NCBI GenBank assembly: GCA_016839875.1
Contig: JAEOTK010000179.1
Coordinates: 1 to 14,572, forward strand
From: Candidatus Heimdallarchaeota archaeon
GTDB taxonomy: Archaea > Asgardarchaeota > Heimdallarchaeia > Heimdallarchaeales > Heimdallarchaeaceae
DNA: 14,572 nt
Direction of reading: 5' to 3'
The position numbers and the translations under genes are program-made. This document shows positions 7,257 to 13,949 of this stretch, one piece after another. A model generated the notes under the pieces. It was given only the letters and a program-made list of their open reading frames with translations. It searched no databases and was not told the DNA's origin. How positions within the stretch are numbered: position 1 is the stretch's first letter; the number at the start of each line of letters is the position of its first letter.

Positions 7257-8240
7257 TTGAGGAAACTAAAAGACATTGTTAATACTCGCTCTTTTGCAAT
7301 CGCTCAAGCTTTTTTTGTCACTGTTCTTTGGTCATCATCATGGCCAATCATCAAATTTGGTCTTGAAGATGAAGGCTTACCTCCATTAACATTTGCAGGT
7401 TTAAGATACGTAGTTGCTTCTCTTATTCTGGTTGGTGTTGTTCTCTCCATTAAAAAACATAGAAACACTGTTAGAAAGATGTCAACTCGTTGGTGGTTAA
7501 AATTAGTAATTTATGGTTTAATATTCTATACAATAACTCAGGGTGCACAGTACTTTGGTTTATTGCGTCTTGATGCTATTACTGTTAGTCTTCTTCTTAG
7601 TTTTACACCAATGCTTGTACTAATTTTTGCTATATTCATCTTGAATGAAATTCCTAGTATTATACAGGCAATTCTTGTATTATTGGCGATAGGTGGGGCA
7701 ATAATGTACTTCTATCCTATTGTTAATCTTAGTTTGTCTACTTATGTCATAATTGGATTAGTTATTGTTGGAGTGGGGGTTTTTGCTAACGCCTTTTCTT
7801 CAATTATGGGTAGATCTATAAATAAATTGAAAGAACTCAATCCTCTGGTAATAACAGCTATTAGTATGCTTATCGGATCTGCTGTATTGTTAATTGTGGG
7901 TCTCTCTACAGAAGATTTTCCAACCCTCACAGGAAGAGCTATCTTCTATATTCTATGGTTAAGCTTAGTTAATACTGCATTTGCGTTCACTCTGTGGAAT
8001 CATGCAATGCAAAGACTTCGAGCAGTGGAAATATCAATAATCAATAATACTATGACCTTTCAGATAACAGTTCTAGCTGTAATTTTTCTTAATGAAAGAC
8101 CTTCTGCTATTCAATGGGTTGGATTGATGATTACAGCAATTGCTGCTATCCTTTTACCACTATTTAAGATGAAAGAAGATAAGAAATTACTTCCTGAATC
8201 AACAGATTCTGAATTAGTGGATGATGTAGATAAAAAATAA
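7257..8240 (+). CDS. EamA/DMT-superfamily permease
   Basis: 327 residues, about ten membrane helices in two EamA repeats (about 14-152 and 163-302), the standard length and layout. Family signatures: WSSSWP near 25 in helix 1, AGLRY near 47 in helix 2, LLSFTPML near 113 with FILNE ending helix 5, and in the second half NTAFAFTLWNHAMQ near 239 and FLNERPSAIQW near 277. Members export amino acids or other metabolites, or exchange sugar phosphates, across the cytoplasmic membrane; the substrate cannot be told here. The C-terminal tail (303-327) is charged and cytosolic. The TTG start is supported by GAGGT 6 nt upstream. It diverges from the Nudix gene and converges on the exported-protein gene with 19 nt between the stops. 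Confidence 0.9.
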   Translation: MRKLKDIVNTRSFAIAQAFFVTVLWSSSWPIIKFGLEDEGLPPLTFAGLRYVVASLILVGVVLSIKKHRNTVRKMSTRWWLKLVIYGLIFYTITQGAQYFGLLRLDAITVSLLLSFTPMLVLIFAIFILNEIPSIIQAILVLLAIGGAIMYFYPIVNLSLSTYVIIGLVIVGVGVFANAFSSIMGRSINKLKELNPLVITAISMLIGSAVLLIVGLSTEDFPTLTGRAIFYILWLSLVNTAFAFTLWNHAMQRLRAVEISIINNTMTFQITVLAVIFLNERPSAIQWVGLMITAIAAILLPLFKMKEDKKLLPESTDSELVDDVDKK

Positions 8241-8249
8241 AAAGATAGG

Positions 8250-8270
8250 GAAGAAAAGATTATTTTCTTC
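8250..8270. terminator. Possible shared hairpin at convergent gene ends
   Basis: GAAGAAAA (8250-8257) and TTTTCTTC (8263-8270) form a perfect 8-bp stem with the loop GATTA. It lies 9 nt after the permease stop and covers the last codons of the opposite gene, with GTTTT following on the plus strand. Archaeal termination depends mainly on U-tracts, so a role is plausible only for the plus-strand transcript. Confidence 0.35.
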
Positions 8271-9150
8271 GTTTTACATAAACAACTAAACCTAGAACAA
8301 AGACACCAATGATTGAAAAATACCAATTGAACGGTGCTCCAGTTGGAAGCATTGTACTTTCTATGACTAAATCAATCGTGTCGTCGTCAATTGTTTGTAA
8401 TCCATCTACCTCTGAAATTGAGTGTGAATTGTAATAATAACTCAAATATGTAACAAAGCCAGTTTCAACATTAAATCTGATTTCTATTATACGATCAACA
8501 ACATCATCATCTTTAGACCATCCACCTGGTCCTGTATAATCTTCTTCTTTGTAAATCAGTTTAGTTTGATATTTTATCGTCCAGGTGCTTTTGCTTAGTT
8601 TAGAGCTTTGTTTCATTGTCAAATGGGAATCTTCATGATAATTCACTTCATTGGTCTCGGTTTTAATATCAGCAGTAATTTGTTCAAAGTTATTTTGTAG
8701 AATTTCAAAGTGATTATATGTATCTGTTTCATTGGTATATGTAACTGGTTGAAGGAAGAAGTGCTCCCCGTCTGACCAGCTCATAAAATCTAAGAATAGG
8801 AAACCAATATCTGTAATGTTGCTGGTTTTTAATTCACCGTTTAAATAAAATTCAGCCCATTCTTTTGAAATATCTTCTATATCACTATCAGTACCATTGG
8901 CTAATGTATCAACATTATCTGTGATTTTGATTGTAAAGTTATCTCCAACTTCTAATGTAGTGTCATTAAGAAGAAGGAATGATGTACTTATTGATCCTAC
9001 AACATTTAATTTTGTAACTTGCCATTCATAACTAGCATCAGTAATTAAAGTACTGTAATAATTGTACTCTTGACCTTTAACAAATTTACCTGTGGAAAAA
9101 CCCATTAAAACTAGCATGACGAGAATCAAGTATGTTTTTTTATGTTTCAT
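8260..9150 (-). CDS. Exported protein with C-terminal membrane anchor, function unknown
   Basis: 296 residues. Residues 1-26 form a signal peptide (MKHKK then a hydrophobic run), 276-292 a single membrane helix, and the end is KRRK, so the body is held outside the cell. There is no Cys. The ectodomain alternates Thr/Ser/Asn/Tyr-rich beta-like segments and holds five N-x-T sequons (N62, N71, N85, N111, N140), suggesting a glycosylated beta-sandwich. I see no enzymatic motif or repeat. Its anchor resembles in layout that of the propeller protein at 203-2356. Unlike most genes here it has a leader: AGGTGA lies 4 nt before ATG 9150, and a TATA-like box stands about 80 nt upstream. Confidence 0.8.
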   Translation of the reverse strand: MKHKKTYLILVMLVLMGFSTGKFVKGQEYNYYSTLITDASYEWQVTKLNVVGSISTSFLLLNDTTLEVGDNFTIKITDNVDTLANGTDSDIEDISKEWAEFYLNGELKTSNITDIGFLFLDFMSWSDGEHFFLQPVTYTNETDTYNHFEILQNNFEQITADIKTETNEVNYHEDSHLTMKQSSKLSKSTWTIKYQTKLIYKEEDYTGPGGWSKDDDVVDRIIEIRFNVETGFVTYLSYYYNSHSISEVDGLQTIDDDTIDLVIESTMLPTGAPFNWYFSIIGVFVLGLVVYVKRRK

Positions 9151-9181
9151 TTTTTCACCTTTTTTTTTCTATTCTTTTCTA

Positions 9182-9194
9182 CTCACAAAGTGAG
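9182..9194. repeat. Short palindrome in the leader of the exported-protein gene
   Basis: CTCAC-AAA-GTGAG, 5-bp arms around 3 nt, lies in the expected transcribed leader between the TATA-like box and the ribosome site. It may form a small hairpin or bind a regulator. It is short enough to be chance. Confidence 0.3.
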
Positions 9195-9225
9195 AATGAA
9201 TTAATTAACAACAATGCGTTTAAGA

Positions 9226-9239
9226 GATATAAACCTTTG
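9226..9239 (-). promoter_or_regulatory. TATA and BRE-like element for the exported-protein gene
   Basis: On the minus strand AAAGGT followed by TTTATATC gives a BRE-TATA arrangement. Transcription would start near 9204, giving a leader of about 50 nt before ATG 9150, consistent with the AGGTGA ribosome site there. Confidence 0.45.
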
Positions 9240-9280
9240 TAAATTCTTACTTCAGGGCATTAGAAGTTCTTATTTCAAGA

Positions 9281-9303
9281 AATTAAAGTAAAGAAAAAAG
9301 AGA
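9281..9303 (-). terminator. T-rich stretch after the Etf operon
   Basis: On the minus strand, 16-38 nt past the EtfA stop, the sequence is T-rich (TCTCTTTTTTCTTTACTTTA), the pattern of archaeal intrinsic termination. It precedes the promoter of the next minus-strand gene. Confidence 0.4.
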
Positions 9304-9318
9304 ATATTTACTCCCATT

Positions 9319-10524
9319 TTATTCGCTTTTTCTTGCCTTAAGCAGTTTGATAAATTCAGGTACTACCTCGAAAATGTCTCCTACGATTCCAAAATCAGCA
9401 ACTTTGAAAATGGGGGCTTCTGGATCCTTATTTAATGCAATAACTGTATCAGATGAAGTCATACCAACAAGATGTTGAATTGCACCTGAAATTCCTAAAG
9501 CAAAATAAAGAGTTGGAGCTACTGTTTTTCCAGACTGACCTACTTGTTGTGGATGTGGAATCCAACCTAAATCTACTAAGGCTCTTGATCCTGAAACTGT
9601 AGCGTTTAGCTCTTCAGCCATCTCGTAAACTAAAGCCAAATTTTCTTTTGTTCCAATTCCTCTTCCTGCAGAAACAAGCATTTGAGCTTCTTCTATATTT
9701 ATCCCTTCATCTTGAGATATTATCTCTTCAACGATTTTTGTTCTGATACTCATAGGTCTTAAGTTTACATCAACCTTCTCAATTGTACCTGTGCGGGTTG
9801 TGTCTAGGTCTGGTTTGGCAAAAACATTTGGTCTGACAGACGACATCTGAGGTCTTGTGTAAGGTGATAAAATAGAAGCCATGATATTTCCACCAAAAGC
9901 AGGTCTGGTTTGAACAAGTTGCCTTGCTTCATTAATATCCAACCCTGTACAATCAGCTGTTAAACCTAATGCGAGTCGACCAGCTATTCTTGGAGCCAAA
10001 TCTCTTCCATTTGGTGTTGCACCATACAGTACGATAGAAGGTTTTTCAGCTGCTATTACACTAGAAATAACAGTTGCATAACCATCTGTAGAGTAATTTT
10101 CTAGAAGATCATGCTCACAAAGATAGACTTTATCTGCTCCATGATGAAATAGTTCTTCGACAAGATGTTCTACATCTTTTCCAAGAAGTAGAATTGCTAA
10201 AGATTCACCGAGTTTATCTGCAAGTTCTCTACCTTTTCCTAGAAGCTCAAGAGCAACATTCTTTATCATAATTTTTTCGTCTTTTTTCTCCCATTCTCCC
10301 CAAACAAAGACGTCTTTGTACAATGCTAATTCTTCTTCTGAAACTGCTTTTCTTTCAATACTTAAAGCATTGAAACTACAAGCATTTACACAAGTTCCAC
10401 ACAGAGTACAATTATCTAAAACTTTGGCTTTCTTTGTATCAGGTTCGACGATTATCGCACCAAAAGGACAAACTTTTTCGCAAACTTTGCAACCAGTACA
10501 AGCGTCAATATCTACTTTTAACAT
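9319..10524 (-). CDS. etfA: Electron transfer flavoprotein alpha subunit with N-terminal two-[4Fe-4S] ferredoxin domain
   Basis: 401 residues. Residues 1-60 are a 2x[4Fe-4S] ferredoxin domain with clusters C9-C12-C15-C19 and C39-C42-C45-C49. The EtfA N-terminal domain covers about 70-260, and the FAD-binding C-terminal domain about 275-395, with SGSRALVD (311-318), VGQSGKTV (328-335), GISGAIQH (344-351) and NKD (365-367). Together with EtfB it carries electrons between the dehydrogenase, NAD(H) and ferredoxin. Ferredoxin-fused EtfA occurs in bifurcating complexes such as A. woodii caffeyl-CoA reductase and lactate dehydrogenase. It starts 4 nt after the EtfB stop, with the ribosome site (AGGGGATG) inside the end of etfB, so it is the last gene of the operon. 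Low-potential coupling is inferred from domain layout. Confidence 0.93.
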   Translation of the reverse strand: MLKVDIDACTGCKVCEKVCPFGAIIVEPDTKKAKVLDNCTLCGTCVNACSFNALSIERKAVSEEELALYKDVFVWGEWEKKDEKIMIKNVALELLGKGRELADKLGESLAILLLGKDVEHLVEELFHHGADKVYLCEHDLLENYSTDGYATVISSVIAAEKPSIVLYGATPNGRDLAPRIAGRLALGLTADCTGLDINEARQLVQTRPAFGGNIMASILSPYTRPQMSSVRPNVFAKPDLDTTRTGTIEKVDVNLRPMSIRTKIVEEIISQDEGINIEEAQMLVSAGRGIGTKENLALVYEMAEELNATVSGSRALVDLGWIPHPQQVGQSGKTVAPTLYFALGISGAIQHLVGMTSSDTVIALNKDPEAPIFKVADFGIVGDIFEVVPEFIKLLKARKSE

Positions 10525-10528
10525 TTTT

Positions 10529-11332
10529 TCATCCCCTCAAATAATTATTTTCAATCAAATATTCCAACAGTTTTTTCGCTGCTAGTTTTGGATCTTTTCC
10601 ATCAACTACTGTTCCTCCAGATTTAACTGGGGGTGCAAAAACCTTATCTACCTGTGTAGGAGATGCATTGAGTCCTACTCTGCTATCATCAACTCCCAAG
10701 TCATCTGCAGTTGCAGTTTCAAGAGGTTTATTTCTAGCCTCTAATACTTGTTTCATTGAGGGTATTCTTCTAATATTAGATCCCTTACTCATTGTTACAA
10801 GAGCAGGTAATCTTGTAGACAAAATCTGATATCCTGTCTCTGTTTCTCTTTTCACTTCTATACGTTTGTTTTCGAGTTTAACATCGACACCATAGGTGAT
10901 CTGAGGTATTCCAAGTTGTTCAGCTGTTTCTGCGGGAACTTGAGCTGTATCTCCATCAATAGCTTGTTTGCCTGTTATTATTAAATCAAAATCAGGAACT
11001 AATTTTGCTACACCTTCCTTCAATGCAGTTGATGTTGCCCATACATCTGAACCTGCAAATTTTCGATCAGATAGAAGATAAGCCTTGTCTGCTCCTAATT
11101 CTAAGCATCGAAGTAGAGCTGCTTTAGCTTGAGGAGGTCCCATACTAATCGCAATTACTTCAATCTCTCTTTCTGTGTAAGTATGCTTAAGCTTTACAGC
11201 TTGATCAAGAGCATATTCACAATAAGGATTAAGAATGGAAGCTACTCCCTCACGAATTAGTGTTCCTGTTTCAGGATCAACAGCTACCTTATCTGCTTCT
11301 GGAACTTGTTTAACAAGAATTACAATTTTCAT
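10529..11332 (-). CDS. etfB: Electron transfer flavoprotein beta subunit
   Basis: 267 residues from ATG 11332. It pairs with EtfA; in bifurcating types it carries the FAD that contacts NAD(H). Family signs: MKIVILVKQVPEADKV at the N-terminus, GTLIREGV (23-30), NPYCEYALD (35-43), SMGPPQA (63-69), GKQAIDGDTAQV (121-132), AEQLGIPQ (137-144) and the Ser/Arg-rich SKGSNIRRIP (182-191). NPY-x-x-YAL-type residues are what I recall for beta subunits of lactate-type Etf complexes, but I cannot align here. The frame extends upstream to 11377, but that would need a long overlap and adds non-family residues. ATG 11332 overlaps the dehydrogenase TGA as ATGA and follows GGGGGAC, so it is translationally coupled. 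Confidence 0.92.
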   Translation of the reverse strand: MKIVILVKQVPEADKVAVDPETGTLIREGVASILNPYCEYALDQAVKLKHTYTEREIEVIAISMGPPQAKAALLRCLELGADKAYLLSDRKFAGSDVWATSTALKEGVAKLVPDFDLIITGKQAIDGDTAQVPAETAEQLGIPQITYGVDVKLENKRIEVKRETETGYQILSTRLPALVTMSKGSNIRRIPSMKQVLEARNKPLETATADDLGVDDSRVGLNASPTQVDKVFAPPVKSGGTVVDGKDPKLAAKKLLEYLIENNYLRG

Positions 11333-13002
11333 TTTAAAGTCCCCCTTCCAAAAATATTTCCACAATTGAAAACACAATCTGGATCAATACTCATTTTAAC
11401 TACTCTCATTTGATTGATTCCTTCTTCACCATACATTATTGTCAGATATTCTTGCTTTATCTTACCAATTCCGTGTTCAGCTGAAACAGAACCACCAAAA
11501 GACACTGCTTTCTCAGCGAATTTTTTGTAGATTTTTTTACCTTTTTCGAGATCTTCCAAATTTCTTGGGAGAATATTTACATGAACGTGATTGCTTCCAA
11601 TATGCCCCCACTGAACATACTCCAAACCTTCTTCTTGAAGCGTCTCATGGTAGTAGTTCATTATTTCCTTTAGATATTCGTCTACAACAGACATATCTGT
11701 TCCAAGTTTGTGTATTGAGGGGTATTTCTTTTTACGTTCAGCAATTATGTTGTTTACAATTTCTGGAACTGCATGCCTAAAGTGTTTAAAACGATCTATC
11801 TCTCGTTCCTCATATGCACTCCAAGTATTTTCTAAACTTGAGTTGCTTTCTTCAAGCATTTTTCCTATTATTGTAATGAATTTCTCTAAGCTTTCTTCAG
11901 AATAGGGTAGATCAAAGGATATTGCAGCTTTAATGTTGTCCGCAATTATAGGCATATTAACAAATTTTGGATCTTCCTTCTGTTTATCTCTTACAAGTGT
12001 TAAAGCATTGTCATCAAAGAACTCAATGAAATCAGGTTTAAAATCATCATGACTTCGTAATTTTTGAACAAATTCAATAGAATCTGATTCACTCTCAAAA
12101 AATGCAACATTGGATATTTGATTTGTATATTTTGTTAACCAAATGTCAATTTCAGTAATTACACCAAAAATTCCTTCTGAGCCAATGAAGAGATCGATGA
12201 GGTCCATATTTTCTTCTGTATAAAGTCCTGCAGCATTTTTTGCTCGGGGCATATCATAATCTGGTATTCTAATTACTAACTCTTCTCCATTGGTTTTGAT
12301 TATAAAAGTACCATCAACTGCCTTGTAGTCTCCTCTCTTTATATCTAAAGCATCTCCAGACCCAAGAATAACTCGTAAACGCCTGATCCACGCTCTTGTT
12401 GGACCATATTTGAAAGATCGAGCACCAGAGGCATTAGCAGCAATTGTCCCTCCTATAGATGCTGTCATTTCAGTAGGATCCACAGGATAGTAATGTGTTG
12501 GTTCAGTTCTAAATTTCTCTACCCAGTTTTTTTCAGGAGGAATACTCTGATTATCATCGAATTTTTTTAATTTAACTATATCATTAATTTCATTTAATGC
12601 AATACTTGGTTGAACACGAACAAACCATTTTTCAGATTCATCATCATATCCTAAACCTAGGATCTTATCCATCCTTTCTAAAGAAAGAACTGCTCCTCCA
12701 AACGGAACCGCACTACCTACAATACCGGTCCTGGCAGCTGAAACAGTTATCATTGTCTCTTCTTCTCTGACTTTTTGAGTAATGGCAGCAATTTCATTCT
12801 CATTATTTGGAAAGAAAAGCCATTCTGCATGACCACCGCTGATTTTCGATTCATCAACTAGATAGCTAGGATATGATTCAGAAATAATCATTTCACCCTT
12901 GACAGATCTAATTTCTTCAAAAGGAATCTTATCAATTTTCTCTGCAATAATAACATTTTGCGACATTTGACACACTCGAAGGATTCGTCTTCTAATTTTC
13001 AT
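11329..13002 (-). CDS. FAD-linked 2-hydroxyacid dehydrogenase (GlcD/LctD-like, FAD_binding_4 plus FAD-oxidase C)
   Basis: 557 residues from ATG 13002. It oxidises a 2-hydroxyacid (lactate, glycolate or similar) to the 2-oxoacid, passing electrons to the co-encoded Etf. The FAD-binding PCMH domain (about 55-290) shows TGIVGSAVP near 92, YPVDPTEMTAS (172-182), GGTIAANASGA (184-194) and GSEGIFGVITE (274-284). The FAD-oxidase C domain follows, with WGHIGSNHVHVN (465-476) and SAEHGIGKIK (507-516). The usual HxGDGNxH core reads H-I-G-S-N-H-V-H, and the end is FNCGN instead of NPGK, so substrate may differ from typical D-lactate enzymes. Start choice: GTG 13038 is the longest; ATG 13002 has TTTAAATA 21-28 nt upstream, fitting a leaderless start; ATG 12966 is also possible. 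First gene of the operon. Confidence 0.88.
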   Translation of the reverse strand: MKIRRRILRVCQMSQNVIIAEKIDKIPFEEIRSVKGEMIISESYPSYLVDESKISGGHAEWLFFPNNENEIAAITQKVREEETMITVSAARTGIVGSAVPFGGAVLSLERMDKILGLGYDDESEKWFVRVQPSIALNEINDIVKLKKFDDNQSIPPEKNWVEKFRTEPTHYYPVDPTEMTASIGGTIAANASGARSFKYGPTRAWIRRLRVILGSGDALDIKRGDYKAVDGTFIIKTNGEELVIRIPDYDMPRAKNAAGLYTEENMDLIDLFIGSEGIFGVITEIDIWLTKYTNQISNVAFFESESDSIEFVQKLRSHDDFKPDFIEFFDDNALTLVRDKQKEDPKFVNMPIIADNIKAAISFDLPYSEESLEKFITIIGKMLEESNSSLENTWSAYEEREIDRFKHFRHAVPEIVNNIIAERKKKYPSIHKLGTDMSVVDEYLKEIMNYYHETLQEEGLEYVQWGHIGSNHVHVNILPRNLEDLEKGKKIYKKFAEKAVSFGGSVSAEHGIGKIKQEYLTIMYGEEGINQMRVVKMSIDPDCVFNCGNIFGRGTLK

Positions 13003-13022
13003 GAAGCGTTGGAAGTTATCCT

Positions 13023-13030
13023 TATTTAAA
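13023..13030 (-). promoter_or_regulatory. TATA-like box for the dehydrogenase-Etf operon
   Basis: On the minus strand TTTAAATA lies 21-28 nt before ATG 13002 without a ribosome site between, which both marks the operon promoter and argues against the GTG start at 13038, since that codon would then precede the box. Confidence 0.5.
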
Positions 13031-13094
13031 CTGTTCACTTGGTCACATAATAGAATTTACATCTAACCACAAAACCTCTTTCTCTTTCCGAAAA

Positions 13095-13106
13095 ATTATT
13101 ATTATA
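13095..13106 (+). promoter_or_regulatory. TATA-like box for the four-helix membrane protein
   Basis: ATTATTATTATA lies 20-31 nt before ATG 13126 with no ribosome site between. It faces away from the operon promoter at 13023-13030, so the gap 13003-13125 is a divergent promoter region. Confidence 0.4.
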
Positions 13107-13125
13107 GTTGTTAGATTTTAACACT

Positions 13126-13518
13126 ATGTTTAATGAAATATTGCTCTATATTGGTGCAGCTCTGCTTACTGTTTGGGGAATTGCTCATATTATGCCTACA
13201 AAATCGATAGTGAACGATTTTGGAGAAATTTCAGACGATAATAAAAGAATAATTACAATGGAATGGATAGCAGAAGGCATTTCTTTCATCTTCATTGGTG
13301 TTCTTGTAATAATTGTGACATCTTTTGGAGGTATAACAAGCATTGTTCCTATAATAGTTTACTTGAGTTCTGCAGTTATACTTCTTGTCATGTCAGTTTT
13401 ATCCTTGTTTACTGGCGCAAGAACAGCAATTATACCAATGAAAATATGTCCTATCATAAAAACAACCGTTGCATTATTATTTATCATTGCAAGCACAGTT
13501 TCTGTATTTCCTCTGTAA
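13126..13518 (+). CDS. Small four-helix membrane protein, function unknown
   Basis: 130 residues from ATG 13126. Four hydrophobic helices are visible at about 4-22, 50-69, 73-97 and 110-127. Polar conserved-looking features are W18-G-I-A-H21 at the end of helix 1, the loop 24-49 (TKSIVNDFGEISDDNKR) ending in TMEWIAEG, and LFTGART (94-100) before helix 4. Such WG-x-AH plus MEWIAEG patterns look like a conserved family of uncharacterised membrane proteins, but I cannot name it. The TTG at 13108 is the longest start; ATG 13126 is preferred because the TATA-like box is 20-31 nt upstream. It diverges from the Etf operon, and a glutaredoxin gene follows after 92 nt with its own box. Confidence 0.7.
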   Translation: MFNEILLYIGAALLTVWGIAHIMPTKSIVNDFGEISDDNKRIITMEWIAEGISFIFIGVLVIIVTSFGGITSIVPIIVYLSSAVILLVMSVLSLFTGARTAIIPMKICPIIKTTVALLFIIASTVSVFPL

Positions 13519-13578
13519 AATAGTGGTGCAACAAGAAAGGATAATGCTATCTAGACCGCTATTTGACTTTGCACAGAA

Positions 13579-13588
13579 TTTAAATATA
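13579..13588 (+). promoter_or_regulatory. TATA-like box for the glutaredoxin gene
   Basis: TTTAAATATA, the best TATA match in the window, lies 23-32 nt before ATG 13611 with no ribosome site between, indicating a leaderless transcript. Confidence 0.55.
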
Positions 13589-13610
13589 TGCTAGTTTTTC
13601 CAAGAACAAG

Positions 13611-13862
13611 ATGGCAACTATAAAGGTCATGTATGGAACAGAATGGTGCGGGGACTGTAAACGCTCTAAGAAGTTTTTGGATAAAAAGAATATCCCCTAT
13701 ACTTGGATAGACATAGATGGAGATAAGGAAGCTAGAGAAATAACGATGAAGCTTAATGATGGAAAAGCCAAAGTTCCAACTATTGTTTTTGATGATGAAT
13801 CCATTCTAGTTGAGCCGTCAAATTTTCAGTTAGCTGAGAAACTAGGTATCGATTTAGAATAA
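13611..13862 (+). CDS. Glutaredoxin-like thiol-disulfide oxidoreductase
   Basis: 83 residues, the usual size of a minimal glutaredoxin/NrdH/mycoredoxin fold. The active site W12-C13-G14-D15-C16 follows beta strand 1 (KVMYGTEW), and V55-P56-T57 supplies the cis-proline loop that positions substrate thiols. The fold order is beta-alpha-beta-alpha-beta, with DKKNIPYTWIDID as the second strand. It would reduce protein disulfides or mixed disulfides in the cytosol. CGDC is closer to mycoredoxin/NrdH-like proteins than to classic CPYC glutaredoxins, so the electron donor (glutathione, other thiol or thioredoxin reductase) is open. The gene has its own strong TATA-like box; the nuclease gene follows 87 nt later. 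Confidence 0.88.
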   Translation: MATIKVMYGTEWCGDCKRSKKFLDKKNIPYTWIDIDGDKEAREITMKLNDGKAKVPTIVFDDESILVEPSNFQLAEKLGIDLE

Positions 13863-13905
13863 GCTAATTCTATTGTTCTATAATTTTCCCTACTTTTGTA
13901 GGAGG

Positions 13906-13913
13906 ATATAAAA
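13906..13913 (+). promoter_or_regulatory. TATA-like box for the XPF-type nuclease gene
   Basis: ATATAAAA preceded by GGAGG lies 37-44 nt before ATG 13950, which would give a leader of about 10-15 nt. The GGAGG could instead be a ribosome site for TTG 13917, 11 nt on. Confidence 0.4.
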
Positions 13914-13949
13914 GGATTGCAAATCACTTATTGGTTGAAGTTGCTAGAG

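Noticed and set aside
8111..8326. Minus-strand frame of 71 codons spanning the permease end and the exported-protein gene
   Set aside because: It overlaps two well-supported genes out of frame and its product looks random.
11333..11377. Upstream extension of the EtfB frame by 15 codons
   Set aside because: The added residues do not resemble EtfB, whose family begins at MKIVILVKQ, and ATG 11332 has an ATGA coupling and a GGGGG ribosome site.
11439..11905. Plus-strand frames opposite the dehydrogenase gene (11439-11780, 11708-11905)
   Set aside because: They are antisense shadows of a gene with clear family motifs.
13263..13523. Plus-strand Cys/Asn/His-rich frame of 86 codons
   Set aside because: It is the +2 frame of the four-helix membrane protein; its Cys and His come from Ile/Val/Leu codons read out of frame and do not form a metal site.
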